From: Carex sylvatica
Lineage: Eukaryota > Streptophyta > Magnoliopsida > Poales > Cyperaceae
NCBI GenBank assembly: GCA_964058845.1
Contig: CAXKVR010000943.1
Location: 31,355 to 95,354, forward strand
Length of the DNA stretch: 64,000 nucleotides
Direction of reading: 5' to 3'
In this document: positions 11,997 through 22,320 of the stretch, in pieces
Position numbering within the stretch: position 1 is the stretch's first letter
Layout of the letters: each line of letters opens with the position of its first letter
Made by a program: the position numbers and the translations under genes
The notes under the pieces: generated by a model
Databases searched by the model: none
Told to the model about the DNA's origin: nothing
What the model saw: only the letters and a program-made list of their open reading frames with translations

Positions 11997-12210
11997 CGGC
12001 CATTTTTATTAATACCCCAAAAACAAAACTAAATTTTAAAAAATAACCTTGAATTAATTTTTTTTTTAAATAACTCAACCGCCCGGGTCCGGGGCGGCCC
12101 AAAATACAAACGACCCGCCTGGGCCTCGGGTGGGTCACAGGGAGAGCAAACCGTCCCCATAGCGGGCGGTCCATTGGTGAGCAAACCGCCCCAGGGACGG
12201 GCGGTCCACT
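11997..12210 (+). repeat. MULE left terminal inverted repeat
   Basis: A 214-bp repeat matches the inverse of 21166-21380 almost throughout, ending at GGGCGGTCCACT. The outer 55 bases are AT-rich with an ATTTTAAAAAATAACC block. The inner part is GC-rich and built of two related words based on GAGCAAACCGCCCC and GGGCGGTCCA. The outer part is shared with the MITE at 39535-40278. Confidence 0.9.
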
Positions 12211-12478
12211 AGTGGGCATTTCAACCCGTGATCCCTCTCCCCATTTCTCCCTTCTCTGCCTCCCCTCCGCACCAGAACCAGAAAAAGAAAAAAAAAACCC
12301 CAGCCCCAGCCAAGTCCGGCCCCACCACCGGTGCTCCGCCCTTGTCTCCGCTGCTGCTGCGCCACTCCTCTCCTCTCCTCTCCCTCGCTCGTTCACTCTC
12401 TCTCGCTCGTACCTCCCCCGCGCACGAATCCGCACCTCTCCGCGGTCTACCTCGTTGGAATTGCTCCATTTCTCTCGG
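12211..12478 (+). promoter_or_regulatory. Likely PMD promoter and 5' leader exon
   Basis: A pyrimidine-rich stretch typical of plant 5' leaders (CCTCTCC, CTCTCTCTCGCTCG) runs from the terminal repeat to a strong donor, GGG/GTAAGT, at 12479. Open frames on both strands here are by-products of the GC-rich composition. I infer a noncoding first exon spliced over the 12479-to-about-13300 region to the PMD coding exons. No TATA box could be fixed. Confidence 0.45.
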
Positions 12479-12540
12479 GTAAGTTTTCGATTCGATTGAA
12501 TGCGATTAAGTTGTGTAATTGTTGAAATCGAGTTGATTCG

Positions 12541-12740
12541 GTTCGATTCGATTCGGTTAAAATCGATTCGGTTAAAATCGATTCGGTTAAAATCGATTCG
12601 GTTCGATTCGGTTAAAATCGATTCGGTTCGATTCGGTTAAAATCAATTCGGTTAAAATCGATTCGGTTCGATTCGATTGTGATTAAATTGTGTAATTATT
12701 GAAATCGAATTGATTCGGTTGATTCGGTTCGATTCGATTC
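12541..12740. repeat. 15-bp minisatellite in the PMD leader intron
   Basis: Units of GATTCGGTTAAAATC, mixed with the shorter GATTCGGTTC, repeat many times in direct orientation. The array starts just inside the inferred donor at 12479 and decays after about 12740. There is no coding potential. Confidence 0.85.
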
Positions 12741-13329
12741 AAATCGATTCGGTTCGACTCGATTGTGATGAAATTGTGTAATTGTTGAATTCTATTCGAT
12801 TGTGTAACTTATGCAAATGTAATTAAGTTGTGTAATTGTTAAATTCGATTCGATTATGAATTGTTAGAATTGGTATAATGTCACGAATTATGGAAATTGG
12901 GGGTTATTAATAAATGCTATTAAATTGCGGAAATTGCGGGATTAAATTTTGAAATTATAATTGCGGTAATTATGTATTTTTTTTTAATTATAAATGCTAT
13001 TAAATTATGTAAATGCTATTAAATTATGTAAATGTTATTAAATTGCGGGAATTGCGGGATTAAATTTTAAAATTATAAATGCTATCAAATTATGTATTTT
13101 TTTTCTTTGAGATAAAAACGGTAATTCTTACATGCAAAATTTAGTGAAACGTCAAATCTTATCAAGGAAAAAAATCCCAACTAATTTGCAGAAATAATGT
13201 ATTTTTTTTTTGAAATTATAAATTGCTTGAATTTGCAGTTCAATTAGGGTTTGAATTTGGTTGAAAATATTTATAAATTATTTCAAATTTCGAATAAATT
13301 TTAATTTTTAAATTTTGTGGTTGATTAAT

Positions 13330-16300
13330 ATGGATTTTTTTTGTAAATGTATGCCCAAATCTAGACGGTGGGGAGTACGAGCTGCGCCTGCAGCGGATCC
13401 GGCTGCAGCGGGTCCAGATGCCGTGGATCCGAGTGTAGTGGGCACGTCCTCGGTGGATCCGATTGGAGAGGGTCCGTCGTCATATGAGGATCCGATTGGA
13501 GCGGGTTCTCAGGCTAGTTTTACAGATGGTGCGCATGATCCTGATACATTTAGTCCTCTTCTATGGACCCATCATGTTAAGCACCGCGTCTCATTGGCAT
13601 CTCTTGAGGTACGTGATTTTTATACTTAATGTAAATAAATAATACAAAAAAAATGACACGATTTGAGTCTCATAAATTGATAATAAATACAGGATGATGT
13701 CATGCTTACGGTGAGGCACCGCAGGGCTGAGATTCCGTTCGTTCCCCATGAAGAAATGCAGCGATGCCTCTTGAACCTTGGGTTGTATCAGCTTGCCACT
13801 ATGCCGCAGAGTAAGATCGATCAGTCTCTGATGCATGGTCTAGCGGAGAGATGGCGACCTGAGACCCATACATTTCATCTCCCGGTCGGGGAGATGACAG
13901 TCACCCTTGGTGATGTGAGCGCATTATGGGGTTTACCCATTGATGGCGAGCCCATAGGTGGCATCTCAGACCATCCAAACCTGCAGAGGATGATACCGGA
14001 GTTGTTAGGGTGTGATCTAAAGAATCTGCAGAAGAAATTGAAGAAGAAGAAGAAGAAGGGGGAGGAGGAGGAGGAGGAGTTCCGGTATTCTGGGTACTGT
14101 ATTTCTCTAAAGGCACTCCGGTCTCACTTCTTTCAGAATCAGATATTTCCTGAGATTGCTGACATTGAGGCGGTCAGGAGGTACCATTACACTCTTTAAA
14201 GTAACTTAGTAGTTAATCAACAATCTCAATTATTTATATTGATTATTTTATATTGCAGGTATACTAGGGCGTATGTGCTGGATTTGTGTGGTGGTCATGT
14301 TCGAGGATTCCAGCGGTGATGCGGTCCCGATTATGTACCTCTCCCTGCTGAGAAACATGGAGAAAGAATCGAGATGGAACTGGGGTGGAGCGGTCCTTGC
14401 CCACTTATACAGAGGCCTGTGTCATGCCTGTCTGGTAAGTCTGTATTAATATACGTTGTAATTGAAAGTTGAATAAGACGCACCAAGTTTTTATTTTAAG
14501 TTAAATTTTCAGGTGAGGAATAAACAGATTTTTGGACCGCTTCTTCTGCTACAGCATTGGTCGTGGTCACATCTGCCTGTAAATCGGCCAGTTATACCAT
14601 TGCCACATCCCCGATGGGGAGTTCCTACCCCAGACAGATGCCCCGCGTACGGTGCCATATGGGGCAGTCATCAGAGTTATGAAGAAACAGGCAGGGGGGT
14701 TTCTTATGTTCGGGGTCAGCTCCAGATGCTCCGAGATGCGAATGTCGATTGGTTTCCGTATCGTACATGGTATCAGCGTAGATGGCTGAGCCCGCTGACA
14801 CTGGAGCAGACACGACTATGGTATTATCGGGGACCAGTCGTTTGTTTCTGGATAGTGGAGTATCACTATCCCGATCGGGTGTCTCGACAATTTGGCTTGG
14901 ATGCTTTCATTCCGGATAACCCGCTAATGGGTAAGGATGATACCGACAAGTTTCACAAGTAAGTACTACGTACTTAATTTTATTATCCCTTTAGTAATGT
15001 CACCGTTTCTCTCATTTCTAATTAATTGTACCTACAGTACGGCGCACACTAAGCCCAAAGTCGACTGGAGACAGCATTTCAGCTTGGAGTACGGCTTGGC
15101 TCGACATCCGGATCAGCAATTATGGAGTCCGCCATCGGGAGCGTCAGTGGGTGCTGGTCCCGGGGATTTGAGATATGCCGTCTGGTACCAGAGATGGGGC
15201 ATGCCGTCAGTCTATCTTACGGGCCATTATGGCGACAACCTTCGACGTAGACTGATGGATTCATCTGGCAATTACATGCCTTGGGGTCCGATTAATGCTC
15301 GCGCGGTAAATACAACTTAAACATACTGTAATTACAAATTGTAAATTTTAATTACTTACTGTTGTCATAATCATGTTGTGTGCAGATGTTGACAGCTATG
15401 AGAGGAGTTGGACACAGCCTGGTGTGCATGGCGAGAGATGCTTGGCGATATATAGGATGCCAAATGCTCGAGCACACTGCACCAATCGTGGAGACAGGCA
15501 GTTTTGAAGGCCGCCTCGTTGGCATGCTGCGCGATTCTGGGGAGAACATCAATTGGCGGGATATACAGAAGACACCGCGTAATCCAGATTATCAACCAGA
15601 GGCCATATACGCTCAGGATATGCCACCACCTCCTGCAGGTAATTGCAAGTTAATATTAAAAGTAGGACACACGCAATGGTTCTATTTTCACCGAATTATT
15701 TGTTGTAACTCACTTAACTTTCAATTATGTAGAGGATGACTCGGGTTGGGCGTTCCACCACTGGGTGTTGAATACACAAGGATGGGATGCTTACAGAAAT
15801 AAATACGGAGTTCCGGTAGAGCTTGGCCCGGTCAGTTACTGTTTGATATTATTTATTGCAGAGTTATTTGTACGTAGCAAAACTGACATTATTTCAATTT
15901 AGGATGGAGCACCTCGTTGGAATGCCGAGCCTAGTTATAGCGTGGATGAGCTGCCCCCCTTCGATACAGATGCTGAGGACATTGGCTCCCACATGCCACG
16001 ATATGGAGTGGAGATGGAGCACGACTACGAGGCTGGAGGGAGTGCATCTTAGACTGCAGATGGATTTGTCTCTGCATTATTTGGTACACCGCCTCCTGCC
16101 ACGTATGCTGCAAGCTGGGAGGAAGATCCATGGGAGCTACGTACAGGCCCGGCACCCGCAGAGTCAGCTGGTGTATTTGATCCATGGACAGCCGGTACAG
16201 GTACGCATCCCATGTATACGGGAGAGGAGGACGAGGATATGGAGGAGGAGGATTTAGGAGATGCGAGTCCGCAGAGGCGCGTGCAGCCGCACAAGGATGG

Positions 16301-16355
16301 CAAAGGCATAGCGGCTCGTAGGTTGTCTCCCTCCGGCAAGAAACGACGAGGATGA
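13330..16355 (+). pseudogene. Plant mobile domain (MAIN-like) gene of the MULE
   Basis: This encodes a transposon-borne relative of MAIN/MAIL1, nuclear proteins with an aminotransferase-like plant mobile domain whose function in transposons is unknown. I place eight exons with consensus splice sites: 13330-13608, 13693-14180, 14259-14434, 14513-14958, 15038-15305, 15386-15638, 15733-15830 and 15903-16355. Visible motifs are HRRAEIPFVPHEEMQ, ETHTFHLPVGEMTVTLGDVS with ALWGLPIDGEP, RAYVLDLCGG, LLLLQHWSWSHLP and FGLDAFIP. An acidic KKKKKGEEEEEE insert lies in exon 2 and a basic KKRRG tail closes the protein. Exon lengths sum to 2461 nt, one more than a multiple of three, which fits a frameshift seen near 14300. 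A TAG at 16050-16052 interrupts exon 8, after which the same frame continues to TGA. The start at 13330 is chosen as the first ATG; 13351 is an alternative. It converges on the transposase gene. Confidence 0.85.
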
Positions 16356-16442
16356 TGTACCTTTTAGTTTGAGTAGGTCTGACTGTAGTATTTTGAGTTT
16401 GCAGTGATGTAGGTCTGACTGTAGTACTGTATGTCTAACAAA

Positions 16443-17394
16443 GCTTCAGTATAATAAGATGTACCTTTTAAACCTTAAACACTTTTGAGTCGAATTGCAA
16501 GTGCACAATTCTATCAAAGTAGTACTTTAGGTATCGATCCACAGAGAGTATGGAAAATACTTAGTTTTAAACTCTAAATAATTAATTTCAAAAAATAATA
16601 ATAAAGTAAAGTGCAATAAAGTAAAGTAAATGGGGGGGGGGGTTGTTTAAGTAATCCTAAAGTTTGGGTTCAATAACCGAAAGAGGAATTTTAAAACGCG
16701 TCCATAAAGCGCCAAAAATAGAAAAACTGTCAAACCGGACAGTTATTGGTTTTCTGCGGGTCCAGTGCGGATAGATGAATCGCACTGCGGGTGGCTTCAC
16801 CCGCACTGGGACAAGTTCCCTCTTTTAACCTGTGTAAATTTGGTCCAGTGCGGATGGATGACCCGCACTGCGGGTGGCTTCACCCGCACTGCGACAAGTT
16901 CCCTCTTTTAACCTGTGTAAATTTGGTCCAGTGCGGATGGATGACCCGCACTGCGGGTGGCTTCACCCGCACTGGGACAAGTTCCCTCTTTTAACCTGTG
17001 TAAATTTGGTCCAGTGCGGATGGATGACCCGCACTGCGGGTGGCTTCACCCGCACTGCGGGTGGCTTCACCCGCACTGCGACAAGTTTCCTCTTTTAACC
17101 TGTGTAAATTTGGTCCAGTGCGGGTGCAACTGCGGATGGATGACCCGCACTGCGGATGGGTTCTACTTCTCTGAAACTTTCTGAATTTTGGCCAAGTCCT
17201 GAATGCGGCTGGACTCATCCGCACCGGCCTCAGTGCGTCCGCACTAGGCTCGGACTTTTTCTCTGGCAGTGAGTACGGCTGGGTTGGTCCGCAGTGCGGG
17301 TGGCTGATCCGCACTGGGGGGTATTTTTGCTATTTTGCATCATTTCCTGCTTTGAAAAGCCAAACAACCGCAGTAATTTGATTCTAGGTATATT
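16443..17394 (-). mobile_element. Gypsy-type LTR fragment R1 nested in the MULE
   Basis: The sequence from TTCAGTATAATAAG to GATTCTAGG matches 60847-62545, read in the same direction. It contains the shared terminal module with GTATCGATCCACAGAG (16531). Relative to the other copy about 1.0 kb is missing, with the junction at about 16694 at a run of A where both flanks share AAA. The remaining interior is dominated by an expanded 83-bp GC-rich repeat. It lies exactly between the stop codons of the two convergent MULE genes. No target duplication was recognised. Confidence 0.8.
16760..17180. repeat. 83-bp GC-rich tandem repeat
   Basis: Units starting GTCCAGTGCGGAT lie at 16760, 16843, 16926, 17009 and 17113. 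The spacing is exactly 83 bases three times, then 104 because GGGTGGCTTCACCCGCACTG is doubled in one unit. Each unit is a GC-rich part containing CCCGCACTGCGGG followed by an AT-rich CTCTTTTAACCTGTGTAAAT part. The related LTR at 62179 has a single unit, so this is a local expansion. Long open frames across it on both strands are repeat artefacts. Confidence 0.9.
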
Positions 17395-17484
17395 AAAGTT
17401 CAACAACACAATTCTATTTCATAATTTAGCTCGAACCAAACAAATAAGTTCACACAACACAAATATCTTCACACAATAGCAGGT

Positions 17485-20400
17485 TTATCTGCCCCTTCCA
17501 CCACGTCTCAAAAAACCAATGATGCGTCTAGTTCTACTGGTACCAACTGCAGGTGCGGCATTACTTGTAGAGGCTTGGCAACTAGATGATTGGCTCGGAG
17601 GAGGGGGATGTTCTGTTCTACCAGTTGCTTCAGCAACAACTCTAGCATTTTCTCTTTCGTTGTGCTCGTTTATGGCATCTGAACATAGGAACACAATTCA
17701 GTTAGTAATATAATAAGATGATAAATGATTTTCGTACAATGCTACATACCTACCGTGCGCCTGTCAGAAACAGAACGGCGAGCCCGATTTCCCGACGGTC
17801 GCCTACCACCCATCTCGTCCATGGTCATTACAACACGCTTGTGTCTCCTCCTCCCCTTTCTTATCCATCCTTCTGAAGGAAGTATTCTATCACCGACATA
17901 TGCAGGCCACTCATGCTGATCGGGATAAGAATGGAAAGATCCACCCCAAGTGGAAACAAGGTAATCGGTACGATACATGTCAGCAACATAGTGGTCCTCA
18001 CAGTAGTTCCTCACTCGGCATACAGCCATCACGTGACTACAGGGTATGTGACTTAGTTGGGGTCCTTGGCATGTACAGGTTACCGCCCTGGCATCTCCGA
18101 ATTTAACCACGTACTTGCAAGCCCTCTTCACAAACTCCATAGTGCCATCTGGTTTGCGACTGGTAGGAACGTATTCATTTGGATTTTGCACTTCGAATTC
18201 AGTACCATCATTACCCATCGGGATCACGGTCATAGTTGCACCTTTGTCCCTGTGTTGTCTTAGTTTCTCCTCCACCCTTGTTGAAAATGACTGGTTCATT
18301 CTTATTAATTATGCGGCCTTAGCACGTCGTTCTTGAAACCAGGCATTTAACTTGTAGAATGTGTCCTCTACAACTGCAGCCACAGGCAACATCCGACTCT
18401 GCTTGAAGACTGCATTCAGCGACTCCGACCCGTTGGTGGTCATAATTTCCCAGCGCCAACCTCCATCACAGGATTGATATATTTTCTCGTATGCTGCATC
18501 TTCGTTTACATCTCTGGGATTATTTTTGCCCACCTTCATTAAGTAGAGATTTGCCTTTGGCATGTACTAAAAAAAATAAGAAAATAAAATAATATGAGTA
18601 AATAATTGTACTGAAAAAATAGTTTTCGAAAAATACAATAATATATGTACACAATTGAAATATATATACCTTTGCAAAATTTCTACTCATCTCTACCACC
18701 CTTCTCGGCTTTTTCTTTCTGCAATTTTGTCTAAATGTTTCTAGAACCCACTTGTTATTTCCGGTTGCCTTGGAAAGGTTCTCCGCAACGTGTTGCATAC
18801 ACAACCTGTGCACACACTGCCCAGTACGCGTTGACCAACCGTAATCTTCACGATCAAAAACATATTTTATTCCTTTGTGCTGGTCTGATATCACACAGAA
18901 AAATTTTCCTTCTCCAATCACACGTCTCCTTAAAAACTGCATAAAGAATCCCCAGTTCTCACCATCCTCTTCCTGAACAATTGCAAAGGCCAAAGGCAAC
19001 AACTGGTTCTCAGCATCATATGCACATGCTATCAGTAGCCTCCCCTCATAACGGCCGGACATGAAGCATGCATCAATGCTGATAACGGGTCTGATGTATG
19101 GCACAGCTTGGATACAAGCCCCAAAAGCCCATGTTATGCCCTTGAATTGTTGAGCTCCCTCTATTAGTACTCCATCCTTATCAAAAAAAGGGCCATGCCA
19201 TCGTTCATATGCGGTCCCGACGTTTGTACTTGCCATGGCCTGGAGCAATGGTGCCAGATAGCCGTATGAATCCTTCCAACTACCGAATATTCTGCAAACC
19301 GCAAGTTCACGACCTCTCCACAGCCTGTTGTATTTTGGGATTACATATTTGTATTTGTGTCTCACGGTTCTAGCCACCGCCTTGATGCTCATCGATGGAT
19401 CTAACTTAATGTCCTCCTAAATTGCATCGGCAATTAGTGATGCCGTCAGCTGTGCATGGTCTGTCCTTGTGGATGCAGACTTACATGTGTGAGGTGGTTT
19501 ACACTTCCTAATCATCCATGCTTCCCCTGAACCCGCAGGGGTTGCATACAGGCGGAACTCGCACCGCGGGTGAGTTTTACATAGCACAACTAACCGTGTT
19601 CGCTCCCTTTTGTTTATTTTATATTCCCAGTTGCCGTGAACATGGGTCTCATTGATTTTCTTTACAAGTTCGTCTATGTTTGTATAAAGTTGCCCTGCGG
19701 CAAGTTCCTGATTGTATTTAACACGAGGACCAAAGAAACTAATGTCTGCCTCTTCGAAAGCTGTAGTATCGTTGAATGTGGTGACCGGATGCTTATTTCC
19801 CCGACCTCTAATCGGGAATTTTTCTGCCCTGGATAAACCTAGTACATTTGCATCACCATCTGATAAGTCATCAGATTCCCAAACCCCTTGGTATTCATCC
19901 CCCGTTTCCATTTCCCTTTCTAGTATGGCATCAATAGCATCAACATCAATATCAATATCAATTCGATTAACGGGTACCGGTCCTGACTCTGGCATAGTTG
20001 GAAATCTAGGGATTATGGGTGTCTGTCTGGGTGGTGGTGGTAACTCTTCGATATTTTCATGGGAGTGGTGGTACCCCTGGTTGTCACAAGGGGAGTGCTG
20101 GTGGTACCCCTGGTTGTCATAAGGGGAGTGCTGGTGGTACCCCTGGTTATCATAAGGGGAGTGCTGGTGGTACCCCTGGTTGTCATATGGGGAGTGCTGG
20201 TGGTACCCCTGGCTGTCATAACCTGAATTTTCATAACCTGAAGGTCCAGCCCTAGTCGTACTTGAAGGTCCAGCCCTAGCCCGGGGAACCCTCTTCGAAT
20301 ATATGTCCATTACCTGGACCCCACTGGCCGTAATTTGAGTGTACACAACTCTCCACAAATTCGCATCTGTTATTGGAAACCTCACAAAGTAAGGTCTACC

Positions 20401-20607
20401 CCCCACCCCACGTGAGTTGTCAATCCGTGTAGCCAATTCTATTTCATACCTGTTGGGGTTTACAGTAGTCTTTTCGTATATTAGCTCTTTAAGTGCCTGA
20501 AATGTGGTATTTTCATTAACCTCGAAGCCAAATGCAACATCTTTCGTGTACTGCACGCCATCTTCACTCTTTTGTAACTTGCCGCCCACATACAATGCAA
20601 CTAACAT
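17485..20607 (-). pseudogene. MuDR/MULE transposase with SWIM zinc finger
   Basis: This encodes the enzyme that cuts and inserts Mutator-like DNA. Three exons on the minus strand, 20607-18670, 18566-17750 and 17678-17485, sum to 2949 nt, an exact multiple of three (982 residues). In order: an N-terminal PB1-like region (MLVALYVGGKLQ), an 11-residue Gln/His/Tyr repeat, the MuDR DNA-binding domain ending in a C..C..H.C cluster (CEFRLYATP, PPHTC), and the DDE catalytic core. Its first Asp is in VISIDACFMSG, the second in VISDQHKG, with a CVHRLCMQH zinc motif, and the Glu is in NGSESLNAVFK. Then come the SWIM finger CTCQGPQ..CSH and a basic RRGGRGR tail. Two in-frame stops interrupt it: TAG at 19417-19419 and TAA at 18309-18311, each one base from a Gln codon. 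All catalytic residues remain. It converges with the PMD gene. Confidence 0.92.
20071..20235 (-). repeat. 33-bp coding minisatellite in the transposase
   Basis: GTACCCC words at 20071, 20104, 20137, 20170 and 20203 mark five direct 33-bp units. On the minus strand they encode five repeats of 11 residues of the form GYHQHSPYDNQ. The reading frame is kept, and the repeat lies between the N-terminal region and the MuDR domain, in a low-complexity linker. Confidence 0.9.
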
Positions 20608-21165
20608 CTTTTTCTTAACAAACTACATTTAAAAAATAATTTTATAAGTATTACAGTAATTGTACATCAATAATAGATAAAAATATCTGAGATTCGCTTC
20701 AATCAATTTTTGAGTTTCATTTTAAAAAAAAATTAAATAAATTGAAAAAGAAGAAGATAAATATAGAACTCAATCAATGTATAGAACTTTAGATTGTTGA
20801 AAATCAATAATTAATTAATCAAATTATTTCTGACTAAATGAAATTAAAAAAAATTAAGAAATGGAAAAAAATTAGTTGGTTTTCATTAAGAAATATGGTA
20901 TTATAACGGGTACAGTAATCTAATTAGAAAAAATAAAAAAATATATTGCTACAGTAATTACATAGAACATTAATTGCAACAGTTAAGTTACATATAATAT
21001 AACAGTAATTGCTATAATTAAAAAAAAATAAAAACATACCTTCTGCTACAGTAAAATCGCTTAAAAATCGCCTCTCTCAAACAGTAAAATTGCTCTCAAA
21101 CAGTAAAATCTCTCTCTGACTTCGTTTACAAATAATGGAGCCAGGAGGGGATTAAATACATGCAT
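20608..21165 (-). promoter_or_regulatory. Transposase upstream region
   Basis: This is AT-rich sequence between the right terminal repeat and the transposase start. A short direct repeat TCTCAAACAGTAAAAT occurs near 21075 and 21096 on the + strand. By position it should hold the promoter and leader. No TATA box is assigned with confidence. Confidence 0.35.
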
Positions 21166-21380
21166 AGTGGACCGCCCGTCCCTGGGGCGGTTTGCTCACC
21201 ACTGGACCGCCCGCAGTGGGGGCGGTTTGCTCTCTCTGTGACCCGCCCGAGGCCCAGGCGGGTTGCTTGTATTTTGGGCCGCCCCGGAACCGAGCGGTTG
21301 GGTTATTTTTAAAAAAAAAAATTTGTTAAGGTTATTTTTAAAATTTAGTTTTGTTTTTTGGGTATTAATAAAAATGGCCG
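21166..21380 (-). repeat. MULE right terminal inverted repeat
   Basis: This 215-bp inverse match of 11997-12210 includes the GC-rich words CCGCCCGTCCCTGGGGCGG and GGACCGCCCGCAGTGGGG, and ends AATAAAAATGGCCG. It differs from the left repeat at a few scattered sites and in the length of one poly-T run. Confidence 0.9.
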
Positions 21381-22122
21381 TGAATCATGAGTATGCCCTT
21401 TTCTTTAGTAATATATGGAACGTATCTCGGTGTCTCCACGATGTGTCAGACATCCGACAGGGAGTTGCAATATTGGTTGAGCTACACAGAATGATAGTAG
21501 TAACATGAAGAAGAAAATGATAGCCATATATATATATTTATGTATCTTAAAACAACTAAAAGGCTTTAGGAAATTCAAGTGGTGGTTTTGAAGTTTGAAA
21601 AACAGAGACAGGTTAATGGAGTTTGGTTGAAGAAGAGTGAGTGATTTACTTAATTTATAGGCATAGAAGAAAATAACTAACAAGAATCTACTGTTTTTAA
21701 TATGTAATAGAGTGATGGGATGAAAAACTCTATCAGAAAACAATTCAAGGTTCATTTACTAATTAGAACCTATTGTTTATAATATCTAGTAGAGGGATGG
21801 GATGGCAAGCCCTATGAATAAAAATTTCAAGCTTTCCGTACTAATTAACGGTTCAGATTCTTTTGTTACCATCAGATATTTTAACTCCAAATTTTTGTCG
21901 GGAGGGTAAAAAAGTAATTTGAGGCCTCCGTCATCTCTCCCGCGATCTCCCTCTCCCATTTAAAAAAAAAACAATCTGACGACGCAATCTCCTCTCTTTG
22001 TCGACAACGCGATCTCCTCTCTTTGGCGACGTAAATCCGATCTCCTCTCTCGCTTGTCGGCGTAATCTTGTCAAACACGCCTGGTCGTGTATCCTTTTTG
22101 CTGCCTCTCCTCCTTCGTCGCC
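21381..22122. other. Spacer, no gene seen
   Basis: No coding sequence recognised. Two near-copies of an AGAGGGATGGGAT-like block occur around 21710 and 21793. From about 21965 the sequence becomes pyrimidine-rich with repeated GCGATCTCCTCTCTTTG words, resembling a plant 5' leader for the short frame at 22123. Confidence 0.4.
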
Positions 22123-22320
22123 ATGGCGTTCCTCGCCAAGAGTTCATCAGAGAACAGCCAAGCTAGGCGGTGCCATCTGCCCGCCTCCTACTCGGAGTCT
22201 GGTACAGTGGCTGGAAGAGGCTGTGCACTCGAGGAGGCAAGCGGTTTAGAGAGATCAAATAGTTCCGTGCACTCGAGGAGTTGGAGCAGAACAAAGCCGC
22301 TCAAAAGAAAAAGGGTATGA
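22123..22320 (+). CDS. Hypothetical short reading frame, 65 residues
   Basis: An ATG in a CCATGGCG context opens a Ser/Arg-rich frame beginning MAFLAKSSSENSQARR and ending KPLKRKRV. The word GTGCACTCGAGGAG occurs twice inside it (22223 and 22267), a short direct repeat. The upstream sequence is pyrimidine-rich like a leader. I do not recognise a family. It may be the first exon of a decayed gene or a captured fragment; coding status is unproven. Confidence 0.2.
   Translation: MAFLAKSSSENSQARRCHLPASYSESGTVAGRGCALEEASGLERSNSSVHSRSWSRTKPLKRKRV

Larger units (their letters stand above)
11997..21380. mobile_element. 9.4-kb Mutator-like element carrying a PMD gene
   Basis: The element is bounded by long terminal inverted repeats that both begin CGGCCATTTTTATTAATACC. 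It contains two convergent genes: a plant mobile domain gene on + (13330-16355) and a MuDR-type transposase on - (17485-20607). Each starts near its own terminal repeat, so the repeats probably act as promoters. A gypsy-type LTR fragment (16443-17394) is nested between the two 3' ends. PMD genes are known passengers of some plant MULEs, and this has that layout. Both genes carry a few disabling changes, so this copy is probably not autonomous now, although the catalytic residues are all still present. No 9-bp target duplication was found in any register near the ends. Confidence 0.9.

Noticed and set aside
11992..12525. Six overlapping GC-rich open frames on both strands
   Set aside because: They cross the terminal repeat and pyrimidine-rich leader; composition explains them and none shows a domain.
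12541..12740. CRISPR-like array of short repeats
   Set aside because: The 15-bp units are head-to-tail without spacers and lie in a plant transposon leader; this is a minisatellite.
16760..17314. Overlapping open frames of 67-107 residues on both strands
   Set aside because: They come from the 83-bp GC-rich repeat, whose unit length changes frame at each step; the products are self-repeats without family match.
20019..20255. Gly-rich frame on + with CHKGSAGGTPG repeats
   Set aside because: It is the shadow of the 33-bp minisatellite that codes on - in the transposase.
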